64,000 nt of DNA from the NCBI GenBank assembly GCA_024998815.1, contig JACEUQ010000002.1, positions 1,068,501 through 1,132,500 of the forward strand, read 5' to 3'. This document shows, one piece after another, positions 8,174 to 16,485 of this stretch. This DNA comes from Opitutus sp. (GTDB lineage: Bacteria > Verrucomicrobiota > Verrucomicrobiia > Opitutales > Opitutaceae). The notes under the pieces were generated by a model. That model was not told where the DNA came from. It was given only the letters and a program-made list of their open reading frames with translations, and ran no database searches. Numbering within the stretch: position 1 is the stretch's first letter; the number at the start of each line of letters is the position of its first letter. A program made the translations under genes and the position numbers.

Positions 8174-8244
8174 GGTAGTATCTTTCCTTGATTTTGATTG
8201 CGACGTCCGTCGTCGCCACGAATCTGAAAAGGAGCGGCTCAGAT
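8174..8244 (-). promoter_or_regulatory. Structured flagellin leader 3 (putative CsrA-binding)
   Basis: The hairpin at 8200-8216 has loop ACGGA, the upstream stem is 8239-8244 with 8222-8227, and the Shine-Dalgarno is AAGGAAAG. The sequence is identical to leader 2. Confidence 0.7.
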
Positions 8245-8341
8245 CAAACCGTTCGGGGCTTAAGCCCTAAAGTGGATATCCCTAGTCCGTTGGGAATGGG
8301 ATGAAATTGGGTTTAGGGATTTTATATAGGGAACGGTCGAC

Positions 8342-8402
8342 AAGTGGCGCAGGCATCCTGTCTTCTTGTAACTCAATCCTGCAGGCTGGAAGCCTGCGCT
8401 AC
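8342..8402. repeat. REP-like palindrome, family A copy 4 (degenerate)
   Basis: The right half (GCAGGCTGGAAGCCTGCGC) is intact; the left hairpin is mutated (GTGGCGCAGGCATCC). It lies about 30 bases past the stop of flagellin 4. Confidence 0.7.
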
Positions 8403-8434
8403 GTGCCGGCCGTTATATTATATAAATAATCTAA

Positions 8435-9253
8435 TTACTGCAGGAGCTTTAGTGCGGTCTGTGCACTCTGGTTTGCCTGCGTGAGCATCGAGGTGCCCGC
8501 CGAGACCATCGTGTTCCAGCGCGCCAACTGGGTGGACTCCTCGGCCACGTCGACGTCGGTTATCCGACTCGTCGCGGCCTCTAGGTTCGCCTTGTTTATA
8601 GTCAACAACTCCGAGGCGAAGCCGAGCCGGCTCTGTTCGGCGCCGTTGGTCGCGCGCATCGTCGCCACGTTTTCGATCGCTGTTTTAATCGTATCAATCG
8701 AGGTGATCGCACTGAGCGAGGCCGCCGTGGTAATCGCACCCACGCCGCCGCTGGTGGTATTACCCAAATCGCGCCCCGAGACCGTGATCTGGGTGCTGGT
8801 GCTGGCATCCTCGGTCGCATACACCGTGCTGGTGCTGCTTCCGAACAGCGCAATACCGTTGAACTTCTCCGAGGTGATCGCCGTCAACTGGCTCTTCAAC
8901 GCGAGGAACTCGGTATTATAATTTGCCTTGTCGCTGGTGCTCTTGGTGACGTCATCGTTGAGCGTGCGCAGCTCGCTGATGCGGTCCAGGATCTTGCCGG
9001 TGACTTTCAGGGCGCCGTCCTGGGTCTGCAGCAGTGACACCGCATTGCCTATATTGTTATTAACCGCGCCCTGGCGCTTGGACGTAGCGCTGAGTTTCAT
9101 CGACACGGCAAGACCACCGGCGTCGTCCGAGGGATTGACAATTTTGGAACCGCTGGAGAGCCGGTTCAGGCTCTTTTGCAGCATCGAACTTGAAGCCGCC
9201 AGGTTGTTCGAGGCCATAGTGGCCGTCTGATTGGTATTAAGTACGACTGACAT
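8435..9253 (-). CDS. fliC: Flagellin (paralogue 4 of 7)
   Basis: A 272-residue minimal flagellin with the usual D0/D1 ends (NRLSSGSKIVNPSDDAGG and NQSAQTALKLLQ). It has the SATSKRQGAVNNN variant of the N-terminal helix that is also seen in paralogue 5. The gap to paralogue 5 upstream is only 133 bases and holds no family A palindrome, so 5 and 4 may share a transcript. Its leader hairpin has different base pairs from leaders 1-3 but keeps the GGA loop. Confidence 0.95.
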   Translation of the reverse strand: MSVVLNTNQTATMASNNLAASSSMLQKSLNRLSSGSKIVNPSDDAGGLAVSMKLSATSKRQGAVNNNIGNAVSLLQTQDGALKVTGKILDRISELRTLNDDVTKSTSDKANYNTEFLALKSQLTAITSEKFNGIALFGSSTSTVYATEDASTSTQITVSGRDLGNTTSGGVGAITTAASLSAITSIDTIKTAIENVATMRATNGAEQSRLGFASELLTINKANLEAATSRITDVDVAEESTQLARWNTMVSAGTSMLTQANQSAQTALKLLQ

Positions 9254-9321
9254 GGGAGTATCTTTCCTTGATTTTGTTATACGACTTCCGGAGTCGCCAC
9301 GGATCGGGAGAGGCCCCGATC
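9254..9321 (-). promoter_or_regulatory. Structured flagellin leader 4 (putative CsrA-binding)
   Basis: Minus-strand hairpin GCGACT-CCGGA-AGTCGT (9281-9297), and upstream stem GATCGGG/CCCGATC (9315-9321 with 9302-9308). Both stems differ in sequence from leaders 1-3 but still pair. Confidence 0.7.
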
Positions 9322-9386
9322 AGGCCGTTATGAAAAAGGGACGGAAAGCGGGTCCACCGGGGTGGCCCCGCGCCTATACTCATTTA

Positions 9387-10205
9387 TTATTGCAACAACT
9401 TGAGTGCCGTCTGCGCACTCTGGTTGGCCTGCGAGAGCATCGAGGTGCCCGCAGAGACCATCGTATTCCAACGCGCCAACTGGGTGGATTCCGCTGCCAC
9501 GTCCACATCGGTAATGCGGCTGGTGGCGGCCTCCAGGTTGGCCTTGTTGATGGTCAATAATTCCGAAGCAAAACTGAGCCGGCTTTGCTCGGCGCCGTTG
9601 GTGGCTCGCATGTTAGCCACGTTTTCCAGCGCGGTGGTAATCGTCGAAATCGAGCTGATGGCGCCGAGCGAAGTCGCTGCGGTGACCGCCCCCACACCCG
9701 AGCTCGTATGCGTCAAATCACGTGATGCCAGTGAAATCTGGCTGCTAGTCGCGCCATCCTCGGTGGCATTGACCGTTTGCGCGGAACTGGTGCCAAACAG
9801 CGCCACTCCGTTGAACTTCTCCGAGGCAATCGCGGTCAACTGGCTCTGCAGGGCCAAAAACTCGGTATTATAATTTGCCTTGTCGCCAGTGCTCTTGGTG
9901 ACGTCGTCATTGAGGGTGCGCAGCTCGCTGATGCGGGCCAGAATATTGCCGGCCACCTTCAGTCCGCCATCCTGCGTTTGCAGGAGCGAAACCGCGTTGC
10001 CGATGTTATTATTAACCGCGCCCTGGCGTTTGGATGTGGCGCTGAGTTTCATCGAGACGGCCAGACCGCCGGCGTCGTCAGAGGGGTTTACGATTTTGGA
10101 TCCGCTCGAGAGCCGGTTGAGGCTCTTTTGCAGCATGGAACTGGAGGAGGCCAGATTGTTGGCCGCCATCGTCGCTGAATAGTTGGTATTTAATACAACA
10201 GACAT
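9387..10205 (-). CDS. fliC: Flagellin (paralogue 5 of 7)
   Basis: A 272-residue minimal flagellin that begins MSVVLNTNYSATMAANNLA, a variant N-terminus shared with paralogue 6. It has conserved D0/D1 helices; the variable middle contains SSAQTVNATEDGAT and THTSSGVGAVTAAT. It carries DVAAESTQLARWN where paralogues 1-4 have DVAEEST. The family A palindrome at 10335-10397 lies upstream of its leader, next to the stop of paralogue 6. Confidence 0.95.
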   Translation of the reverse strand: MSVVLNTNYSATMAANNLASSSSMLQKSLNRLSSGSKIVNPSDDAGGLAVSMKLSATSKRQGAVNNNIGNAVSLLQTQDGGLKVAGNILARISELRTLNDDVTKSTGDKANYNTEFLALQSQLTAIASEKFNGVALFGTSSAQTVNATEDGATSSQISLASRDLTHTSSGVGAVTAATSLGAISSISTITTALENVANMRATNGAEQSRLSFASELLTINKANLEAATSRITDVDVAAESTQLARWNTMVSAGTSMLSQANQSAQTALKLLQ

Positions 10206-10273
10206 GGGAGTATCTTTCCTTGATTTATAACCGCGACATCCGTCGTCGCCACGGATCAGGAGGGGTCCTGATC
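10206..10273 (-). promoter_or_regulatory. Structured flagellin leader 5 (putative CsrA-binding)
   Basis: Minus-strand hairpin GCGACG-ACGGA-TGTCGC (10233-10249) with one G-U pair, and upstream stem GATCAGGA/TCCTGATC (10266-10273 with 10254-10261). Confidence 0.7.
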
Positions 10274-10334
10274 AGGCCTTGGAATATCTAATATAAAGGG
10301 GGTGCGCTCATCGCTGAACGCGAGGGGGCGTTAT

Positions 10335-10397
10335 AGTAGCGCAGACTTCCAGTCTGCCCGAATTTACAAACCAGCAGGCTGGAAGCCTGCGCTACTT
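10335..10397. repeat. REP-like palindrome, family A copy 5
   Basis: Hairpins GCAGACTTCCAGTCTGC and GCAGGCTGGAAGCCTGC bracketed by AGTAGC and GCTACT. It lies about 10 bases past the stop of flagellin 6. Confidence 0.85.
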
Positions 10398-10406
10398 TAT
10401 AAAAAA

Positions 10407-11225
10407 TTACTGCAACAGCTTGAGTGCGGTCTGCGCACTCTGGTTGGCCTGCGAGAGCATCGAGGTGCCCGCCGAGACCATCGTATTCCATCTTGCCAAC
10501 TGGGTGGATTCCTGGGCCACGTCCACATCGGTAATGCGGCTGGTGGCGGCCTCCAGGTTGGCCTTGTTGATAATCAAAAGTTCCGAGGCGAACCCGAGCC
10601 GGCTGAGCTCGGCGCCGTTCGCGGCCCGCATGTTGGCCACATTTTCCAAGGCAGTGTTAATCGTTGTAACCGATGTAATTGCACTGAGAGAAGCGGCTGC
10701 CGTGACCGCCCCCACACCGGTGCTGGTGTGACCCAAATCACGGGTTACGATGGCAATCTGACTGCCGGTTGAACCATCCTCGGTTCCATTGACCGTCATG
10801 TTTGAGGCGGTGCCGAACATGGACACCCCGTTGAACTTTTCCGAGGTGATCGCGGTGAGCTGCAACTGCAGGGCGGCGAACTCTGTATTATAATTGGCCC
10901 GGTCCCCCGTGCTCTTGGTCACGTCATCATTGAGTGTTCTCAGCTCGCTGATGCGGGCCAATATATTGCCGGCCACCTTAAGGGCGCCGTCCTGGGTTTG
11001 GAGTAATGAAACGGCGTTGCCGATGTTATTATTAACCGCGCCCTGGCGTTTGGCGGTGGCGCTGAGTTTCATTGCGACGGCCAGACCGCCGGCGTCGTCG
11101 GAGGGGTTTACTATTTTTGAACCGCTGGAGAGCCGGTTGAGGCTCTTTTGTAACATCGAACTCGACGTGGCCAGGTTGTTGGCCGCCATCGTCGCCGAGT
11201 AGTTGGTATTTAATACAACAGCCAT
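10407..11225 (-). CDS. fliC: Flagellin (paralogue 6 of 7)
   Basis: A 272-residue minimal flagellin that begins MAVVLNTNYSATMAANNLA. The D0/D1 helices are conserved, with small changes at usually fixed positions (GGLAVAMKLS, GAELSRLGFASELLIINK). The variable middle has SNMTVNGTEDGSTG. It uses DVAQESTQLARWN. The protein should still polymerise; the substitutions are conservative. Leader 6 precedes it and a family A palindrome follows the stop. Confidence 0.95.
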   Translation of the reverse strand: MAVVLNTNYSATMAANNLATSSSMLQKSLNRLSSGSKIVNPSDDAGGLAVAMKLSATAKRQGAVNNNIGNAVSLLQTQDGALKVAGNILARISELRTLNDDVTKSTGDRANYNTEFAALQLQLTAITSEKFNGVSMFGTASNMTVNGTEDGSTGSQIAIVTRDLGHTSTGVGAVTAAASLSAITSVTTINTALENVANMRAANGAELSRLGFASELLIINKANLEAATSRITDVDVAQESTQLARWNTMVSAGTSMLSQANQSAQTALKLLQ

Positions 11226-11293
11226 GGGAGTATCTTTCCTTGATATTTTTACACGACATCCGGTGTCGTCACGGATCCGGAGCGGTCCGGATC
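11226..11293 (-). promoter_or_regulatory. Structured flagellin leader 6 (putative CsrA-binding)
   Basis: Minus-strand hairpin ACGACA-CCGGA-TGTCGT (11253-11269), fully paired although three of its six pairs differ from leader 1. Upstream stem GATCCGGA/TCCGGATC (11286-11293 with 11274-11281), then hairpin GGGGCGCTGCCCC. Confidence 0.7.
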
Positions 11294-11448
11294 AGGCTAT
11301 GCAGGGGCAGCGCCCCTTTTGTTGGGATTTATAAAGTGCAGGGCGGAGGAGCCGCCCGAGGCAACCGGCCAGGTGGGAAACCCACCGCTTTATCCCCCCG
11401 TCGGCCCGCCCGCGCCTGAGGCGAAGGCGGCGGACGCGGTGGTTACGA

Positions 11449-12267
11449 TTAGCCCTGTAGCAGCTTGAGCGCGGTCTGCGCGCTTTGATTGGCCTGCGAG
11501 AGCATCGAGGTGCCTGCCGAGACCAGCGTGTTCCACCGGGCGAGATTGGTAGATTCTTGAGCCACATCCACATCGGTGATCCGACTGGTGGCGGCCTCGA
11601 GGTTGGCCTTGTTGATCGTCAACAGTTCGGAGGCGAAGCCCAGGCGGCTTTGCTCGGCGCCGTTGGAAGCGCGCATGTTGGCGACATTTTCCAGGGCGGT
11701 GGTCACATCGGTCAGCAGCAGGCCGGTCAAGCTGGTGGCGGTGGTGGCGATGGCGCCGATGCCACCTGAAGTGCTGGACAAATCGCGGGCGGCAACCGTC
11801 ACGGCGGAGGAGGTCGATGCGTCCTCGGTGGTGGCGATCGACATGGTGCTGGTGCCGAACAGGCTGATGCCGTTGAACTTCTCGCTGGTGAGCGCAGTCA
11901 ACTGAGCCCGCAGGGACATAAATTCGGTGTTATAGTTATCCTTGTCGCTCGTGCTCTTGGTCACATCGCTGTTGAGCACCTTCAGCTCGCTGATGCGGGC
12001 CAGGACGCTGCCAGTGACTTTCAGCGCGCCGTCCTGGGTCTGCAGGAGGGAAACCGCGTTGCCGATGTTGTTGTTGACCGCACCCTGGCGCTTGGCCGTG
12101 GCGCTGAGCTTCATGGATACAGCAAGACCGCCCGCATCGTCAGAAGGGGAAACGATCTTCGAGCCGCTAGAAAGCCGGTTAAGGCTCTTCTGCAGCATGC
12201 TATTGGACGTGGCTAAGTTATTCGAAGCGACCGTAGCCGCGTAATTGGTGTTAATGACGACAGACAT
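11449..12267 (-). CDS. fliC: Flagellin (paralogue 7 of 7, first in transcription order)
   Basis: A 272-residue flagellin and the most divergent copy. It begins MSVVINTNYAATVASNNLA, has SKIVSPSDDAGG, a shifted variable middle (TTATSLTGLLLTDVTTALENV) and ends KLLQG with an extra glycine. All D0/D1 features remain. It is the promoter-proximal gene: a sigma-28-type promoter lies about 100 bases upstream, and no other flagellin leader shows as clear a match. Divergence plus position suggest it may be the founding copy or one made at a different stage (inference). Confidence 0.95.
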   Translation of the reverse strand: MSVVINTNYAATVASNNLATSNSMLQKSLNRLSSGSKIVSPSDDAGGLAVSMKLSATAKRQGAVNNNIGNAVSLLQTQDGALKVTGSVLARISELKVLNSDVTKSTSDKDNYNTEFMSLRAQLTALTSEKFNGISLFGTSTMSIATTEDASTSSAVTVAARDLSSTSGGIGAIATTATSLTGLLLTDVTTALENVANMRASNGAEQSRLGFASELLTINKANLEAATSRITDVDVAQESTNLARWNTLVSAGTSMLSQANQSAQTALKLLQG

Positions 12268-12337
12268 GATGTTTTCTTCCTTGATTAAACGACCCTGTCC
12301 GTAGGGCGACGGGCCGAAGAAGGATTCGGGCCGATCC
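12268..12337 (-). promoter_or_regulatory. Structured flagellin leader 7 (putative CsrA-binding)
   Basis: Minus-strand hairpin with stem CCCT/AGGG, extended by C-G and G-C pairs past a bulged T, and loop ACGGAC (12293-12306). The upstream stem from GGATC and GAATCC has a bulged A (12322-12337). Shine-Dalgarno CAAGGAAG. A 5' hairpin CTGAGGGAAACCCCTCAG lies at 12340-12357. Confidence 0.65.
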
Positions 12338-12366
12338 AGCTGAGGGGTTTCCCTCAGATGCCTATA

Positions 12367-12393
12367 ATAACGACGCTTTCGGCGGAAACTTTA
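12367..12393 (-). promoter_or_regulatory. Sigma-28 (FliA)-type promoter of the flagellin cluster
   Basis: Minus strand: TAAAGTTT (12386-12393) is an exact match to the sigma-28 -35 consensus. After 11 bases comes GTCGTTAT (12367-12374), 5 of 8 against GCCGATAA. Transcription would begin near 12360, just before the first leader hairpin, giving a leader of about 93 bases. Confidence 0.65.
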
Positions 12394-13098
12394 GCGCGCA
12401 GTTGAATTATTTTTAAAAATAATCGCGAAAAGGCGTAAAAATCCACGACAAATTTAACTTAAAACACTATAAATCAATATATTAAATAAACCACAAAATC
12501 ACATAAAAAAAACGCCTAAAAGCTTAAACACTCCCCGAATACGCGGGAGTAACACCATTTCGCACTCAAAGAAATACAAACGAACTGTTTTTTAACCGCT
12601 AATGAACGCTAATGGACGCTAAAGAAACACGGATTCCGTGCCCAGAAATGGTTCCTAGACAGTTTCAGCGGGTCGGCTGAGACGGACAAGGCACATCAGT
12701 GGTTAACGGTTTGAGTCCGAAACCGATCAGACACCAGACGACCGCCGATCGATGCCTTCGTCTTTGTGTCATTTGTTTTTTTTGTGGCCAATGGATTGAG
12801 GGCGACCCACCGAAATTGTCGATAAGTCCATAAAAAAGCCAGCTAACCCTTTATCCGGAGGGAGTTGTCGAACGACAACCAAACGTCGACATCGAAATCA
12901 GATTGTCGATGAACAAAGAGTTGGCAAACCATGCGACCCAAGGATGTGCGACTGATTTTGAATAGTCGAAGGCGTCAAGGCCCCCCATGTCTGGACTCTG
13001 TGGGCTGGGCTCCGTGCCCTCTGTGATACCTGCCGAAGGTTTGGTTTCTACCTCGCGAACCACTGGAAACCTCGAGGAACCAAAAAAATCGCAGCCAC
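12394..13098. other. Non-coding region upstream of the flagellins
   Basis: 12400-12560 is unusually AT-rich for this window, as expected upstream of a strong promoter. 12592-12623 carries one arm of a widespread repeat (ACCGCTAATGAACGCTAATG). 12720-13098 has no reading frame I can support. Confidence 0.5.
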
Positions 13099-13725
13099 TT
13101 AGGCTGCAAGTTCTTGGCAATAATGAGACAACTGACGATCGGTCAGATGCGGGGTGCGCTGAAGTATGAAACGAGCCATGGGGTGCCACAAAAGCATTCT
13201 TAACGGCTCCAACAAACGCCGAGGAACATCGGGATCGCTCATGTTGTGCAAAATCAAAAAGGTCTCACGACTGGCAGGCAGCCCCAACCACTCCAGCACC
13301 GCATAAATACCCCCGCGTTCATGGACTGCGGCGACTTCAGCCCAATGCGAACAGGTCATACCGCGTAAACTGGCGTGGGCCGCCAAAAAAGGCACCAGCG
13401 CTGGATTTTCATCCAAATCCGCAAGTAATTGAGGTCCACGTGCCACCATCACCAGGGCCGCAAGCCGTCCGTAATTGAACCGTTGAACAAAGGTGCGCTC
13501 GGGGGTCGGCATATATTCGAGGTACTGCTGCCACGAACTTGCATCGACCTCCACCATTCCCGAGGCGAGTTCATCCTCACCTGCTTCAGTGGAATCCCAG
13601 TGGGTATCCTCATTCCGTTCCAAATAAGCCTCGGGCCAGGCCGTAACGCGGTGAGGGATACCCAGATGCGACCAGTGAAGATCAACCAGGGCCGCTTTGT
13701 TGGTTTTTTTGGTGCGCGTATTCAT
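13099..13725 (-). CDS. Hypothetical protein, 208 residues
   Basis: I do not recognise this protein. It is soluble, with no signal or membrane segment, and is rich in Trp, His and Leu. It has an acidic N-terminal third (ERNEDTHWDSTEAGEDELASG) and a helical C-terminal part (PRRLLEPLRMLLWHPMARF, DRQLSHYCQELAA). It stands alone: non-coding DNA upstream of the flagellins lies on one side and a mobile-element region on the other, so it may be part of a transferred segment. Codon use resembles the neighbours. Confidence 0.5.
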   Translation of the reverse strand: MNTRTKKTNKAALVDLHWSHLGIPHRVTAWPEAYLERNEDTHWDSTEAGEDELASGMVEVDASSWQQYLEYMPTPERTFVQRFNYGRLAALVMVARGPQLLADLDENPALVPFLAAHASLRGMTCSHWAEVAAVHERGGIYAVLEWLGLPASRETFLILHNMSDPDVPRRLLEPLRMLLWHPMARFILQRTPHLTDRQLSHYCQELAA

Positions 13726-14112
13726 AGGTTAATAACAAACGGTTGGTTACAAAATCGGCCCTGTTTAACCAAATTTCAACTACCGCCTATGAGAGGTAAT
13801 ATCGGCCTAAACCATCAAAACTTTAGCGCTTATTTTTGCCTGAAAAAACCACACCCCGATTGGGCTGTTTTTTTAATCCAACCCCTGAATACAAAAATCC
13901 GAAAACCAGTCCCTTAAGCGACCAGCCTGAGTACAGTTACCCTATTCAGGGGCGAAGACGCTTTGCCCTTGGGATGCCGATTCACGCCGCAACGACACAG
14001 CAGTCAGGCTCAAAAAAATTATTCTCAGTGATCAGCGCCGGATCCCCTGCATTCGCTCACCACCGCGAAAAGGCACCGGCCCGCCCAGCTGCACCAGCAC
14101 GCCTTCGCGAGC
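13726..14112. other. Intergenic region without supported gene
   Basis: About 390 bases with no convincing frame, AT-richer than its surroundings up to about 13920. It ends at the palindrome in which the next mobile element sits. Confidence 0.4.
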
Positions 14113-14254
14113 AGGCAGTCCTGCCCCTGGAGTTTGGCCTCTGACTAGTCGAATGTGAGCGGCGGCGCGAACACCGTCTATTTCTGGCGGTTACAAAATC
14201 ACCTGTCGTAAAAGCCGATGACCGGCCCCGCCAGGGGCCGATCATCAGGCCCGG

Positions 14255-15022
14255 TCAGCTTGCAGGTTCGTCGGCTAGGCGGTCTTTCATGCGGTAGGAT
14301 TTGCCCTCGATGACGACGGTCTGAGCGCGGTGCAGCAGGCGGTCCAGGATCGCCGCGGTGATGCCAGCGTCGTTGTTAAAGATCCCTGCCCAGTGTTTGT
14401 AGGCCTTGTTGGTGGTGACGATCAGCGAGCCGCGTTCGTAGCGTTGGCTGACGATCTGGAAGAGCAGGTCGGCCCCCGACTTGTCGAGCGGCAGGTAGCC
14501 GACCTCATCGAGCACGAGCACCGCAGGGGTCATGTAACGCTTCAACTCGGCTTGCAACCGGTGCAGGGACTGGGCGGTGACCAAAGCGTTGATCGCGTCC
14601 ACCGCCGTCGTAAACAGCACCGTGTAACCCGCCTGGCAGGCCGCGTAGCCCAACGCGCTCGCGAGATGTGTCTTCCCAAGCCCCACACCACCGCAAAACA
14701 CCACGTTGGTGCGCTCCTTCACAAAACCCAGTTCGAAGAGGTGGCGTACCTGCGCTTCGTTCAACTCCTTGGGCCAGTCCCACTGGAACTGGTCGACGGT
14801 TTTCTTGACCGGGAAGCGCGCTGCCTGGATGCGCCGCTCCAGCGCCCGGATCTGGCGGTCCTGGGTCTCGGCCTGCACCAGTCGGCGTAAAAATTCGGCG
14901 TGCGAACAGCGCGCCTTGGCCGCCTCGGCGGTCAGTTCGCCGTGGTGACGCAACAGGTAACCGAGTTTCAGATACTTAAGCTGGTCTTTTAATAAATCGG
15001 GTTTTTCGGGTTCTGTTTTCAT
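14255..15022 (-). CDS. istB: IstB-like ATPase of IS21
   Basis: AAA+ helper ATPase that assembles on target DNA and activates the IstA transposase. About 255 residues; Walker A GVGLGKTHLASALGY near residue 110, Walker B VLVLDEVGYLP, and the family block LLFQIVSQRYERGSLIVTTN. The ATG at 15020-15022 overlaps the istA stop as ATGA, so translation is coupled; the frame is open ten codons further upstream but that start is not needed. Intact. Confidence 0.9.
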   Translation of the reverse strand: MKTEPEKPDLLKDQLKYLKLGYLLRHHGELTAEAAKARCSHAEFLRRLVQAETQDRQIRALERRIQAARFPVKKTVDQFQWDWPKELNEAQVRHLFELGFVKERTNVVFCGGVGLGKTHLASALGYAACQAGYTVLFTTAVDAINALVTAQSLHRLQAELKRYMTPAVLVLDEVGYLPLDKSGADLLFQIVSQRYERGSLIVTTNKAYKHWAGIFNNDAGITAAILDRLLHRAQTVVIEGKSYRMKDRLADEPAS

Positions 15023-16485
15023 AGAGTGTAGGGGCTTAAATCCGGGGGACACAGTTCGAGTTCCAACGCGGCCACCGCGTCGGCGCGGGTGAGGTGGATC
15101 GGCCCGGCTTGCGGCAAGGCCCGCGCGCGTTGTTCGAGCAAGTTGAGGATGTAATCGCTGGAGTAGGCGCCGAGTTCATGGGCGCTTTCGATCGCCCGGC
15201 CGACTGCCTCCGTTCCATACAGGGCCACCAAACCCACGATAGTCGCCAGGTGGTGTCCCGCGTTGAGCCGGCGCTCCTCCAGCCCCCGTTGGTAGGCGGG
15301 TGCCGCCGGGCTCAGTTCCAAAAACCGTAGCCGCAGGCGCTGCCGCGCTCCCTGCCGTTTGCGCTCTTCGAGTTCGCGCACGTGCTCGGGGTTTTCCACA
15401 TCGGCGCGGCGGGCAAAACTGCGGGCGTGCTCGGCCACCAGGGTGCGGTCCGCATAAAACCTCACCTGCGCCCCCTCGATCTGCGCGGTGAGTAGCGCCC
15501 CGGCAAACTTCGTGGGCACCGAGTAGCGGTTCGTTTCGATACTCACCCGGCACCGCCGCGACGCCCGCACGCTTAAGGTGCGCACCGCCGGACTGGCCAC
15601 CGGGTTAAGCGGCAGGAGCGCAGCGCGCTCCTCGGGCAGCCGGTCCACCGGCCGGCCCTGGGTTTCAGCGTGAACGCGCACGTTGGCCACCGTTTCCAGC
15701 CACAAGCTGGCGGCCGGCCCCAGCTCGGTAAACCCATTCATCTGCCTCCCGCCAAGGAAGCTTTTTTTCACGTAACCCACCGCGTTTTCCACCATGCCCT
15801 TGGACTGCGGATGCCCCGGCCCGCACGCTTTTATCGTAAACCCGTAGTGCCGGGCAAAGTCCAGGTACTGGGCGTTGTACACCGGGTCGGTCCCGGGCAC
15901 ATGCGAGAGGACGGCCGTCTTGCAGTTATCGACCATCACCTCGCGCGGCACCCCGCCGAGTTTTTCAAAGGCGCGCCGGTGACAGCCCAGCCACCACTCC
16001 TGGCCCTGCCCGAGGGTAAATTCCACATGCAGGAACCGGCTGTAGCCCAAAACCATGACGAAAAAACTTAAAGCCCGCCGGGTGCCGTCCACCTCCACCG
16101 AGCCAAAGCTGCCCCAGTCCACCTGCGCGGTCTGGCCGGGGGCAAACTTGAGGGTAAGAAACGCCTCCAGGTTCCTCGGCCGCACCCGCCGCACGTAGTC
16201 TTTCAAAATTGAATACCCGCCCGTGTACCCCCGCTCGCGCACCTTTTGCCAGAGCTGCATGGCGGTGAACGGATGGGCCTCCAGCCACCGCGCGATCGCC
16301 GGCTTGTGCACGTCGAGCTTGCTTGGCCTAGGCACCTGCGCGGCCTGGCTGCGCGCGTACTTTTCCTGCGCCTGCCAGCGCCTCACCGTCTGCACGTGCA
16401 ACTGGAGCGAGCGGGTGATTTGCGGCGCACTGTGACCGGCAGCCTCCGCCTGTTTTATCCGGCAATACAGTTCGTAATTGATCAC
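15019..16485 (-). CDS. istA: IstA transposase of IS21
   Basis: DDE transposase/integrase of 488 residues. It has an N-terminal helix-turn-helix (SAPQITRSLQLHVQTVRRW at about 18-37), then an rve-type core with catalytic candidates in AQVDWGSFG, VMVDNCKTAV and the glutamate in KGMVENAVGYVKK, and a C-terminal beta-barrel-like DNA-binding part (RYSVPTKFAG). Length and order match IS21 IstA. Both ends overlap neighbours by 4 bases (ATGA): with the upstream helix-turn-helix gene and with istB. Confidence 0.9.
   Translation of the reverse strand: MINYELYCRIKQAEAAGHSAPQITRSLQLHVQTVRRWQAQEKYARSQAAQVPRPSKLDVHKPAIARWLEAHPFTAMQLWQKVRERGYTGGYSILKDYVRRVRPRNLEAFLTLKFAPGQTAQVDWGSFGSVEVDGTRRALSFFVMVLGYSRFLHVEFTLGQGQEWWLGCHRRAFEKLGGVPREVMVDNCKTAVLSHVPGTDPVYNAQYLDFARHYGFTIKACGPGHPQSKGMVENAVGYVKKSFLGGRQMNGFTELGPAASLWLETVANVRVHAETQGRPVDRLPEERAALLPLNPVASPAVRTLSVRASRRCRVSIETNRYSVPTKFAGALLTAQIEGAQVRFYADRTLVAEHARSFARRADVENPEHVRELEERKRQGARQRLRLRFLELSPAAPAYQRGLEERRLNAGHHLATIVGLVALYGTEAVGRAIESAHELGAYSSDYILNLLEQRARALPQAGPIHLTRADAVAALELELCPPDLSPYTL

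Noticed and set aside
12851-13189. 112-codon minus-strand frame
   Set aside because: No family features, and it overlaps the end of the better-supported 13099-13725 gene.
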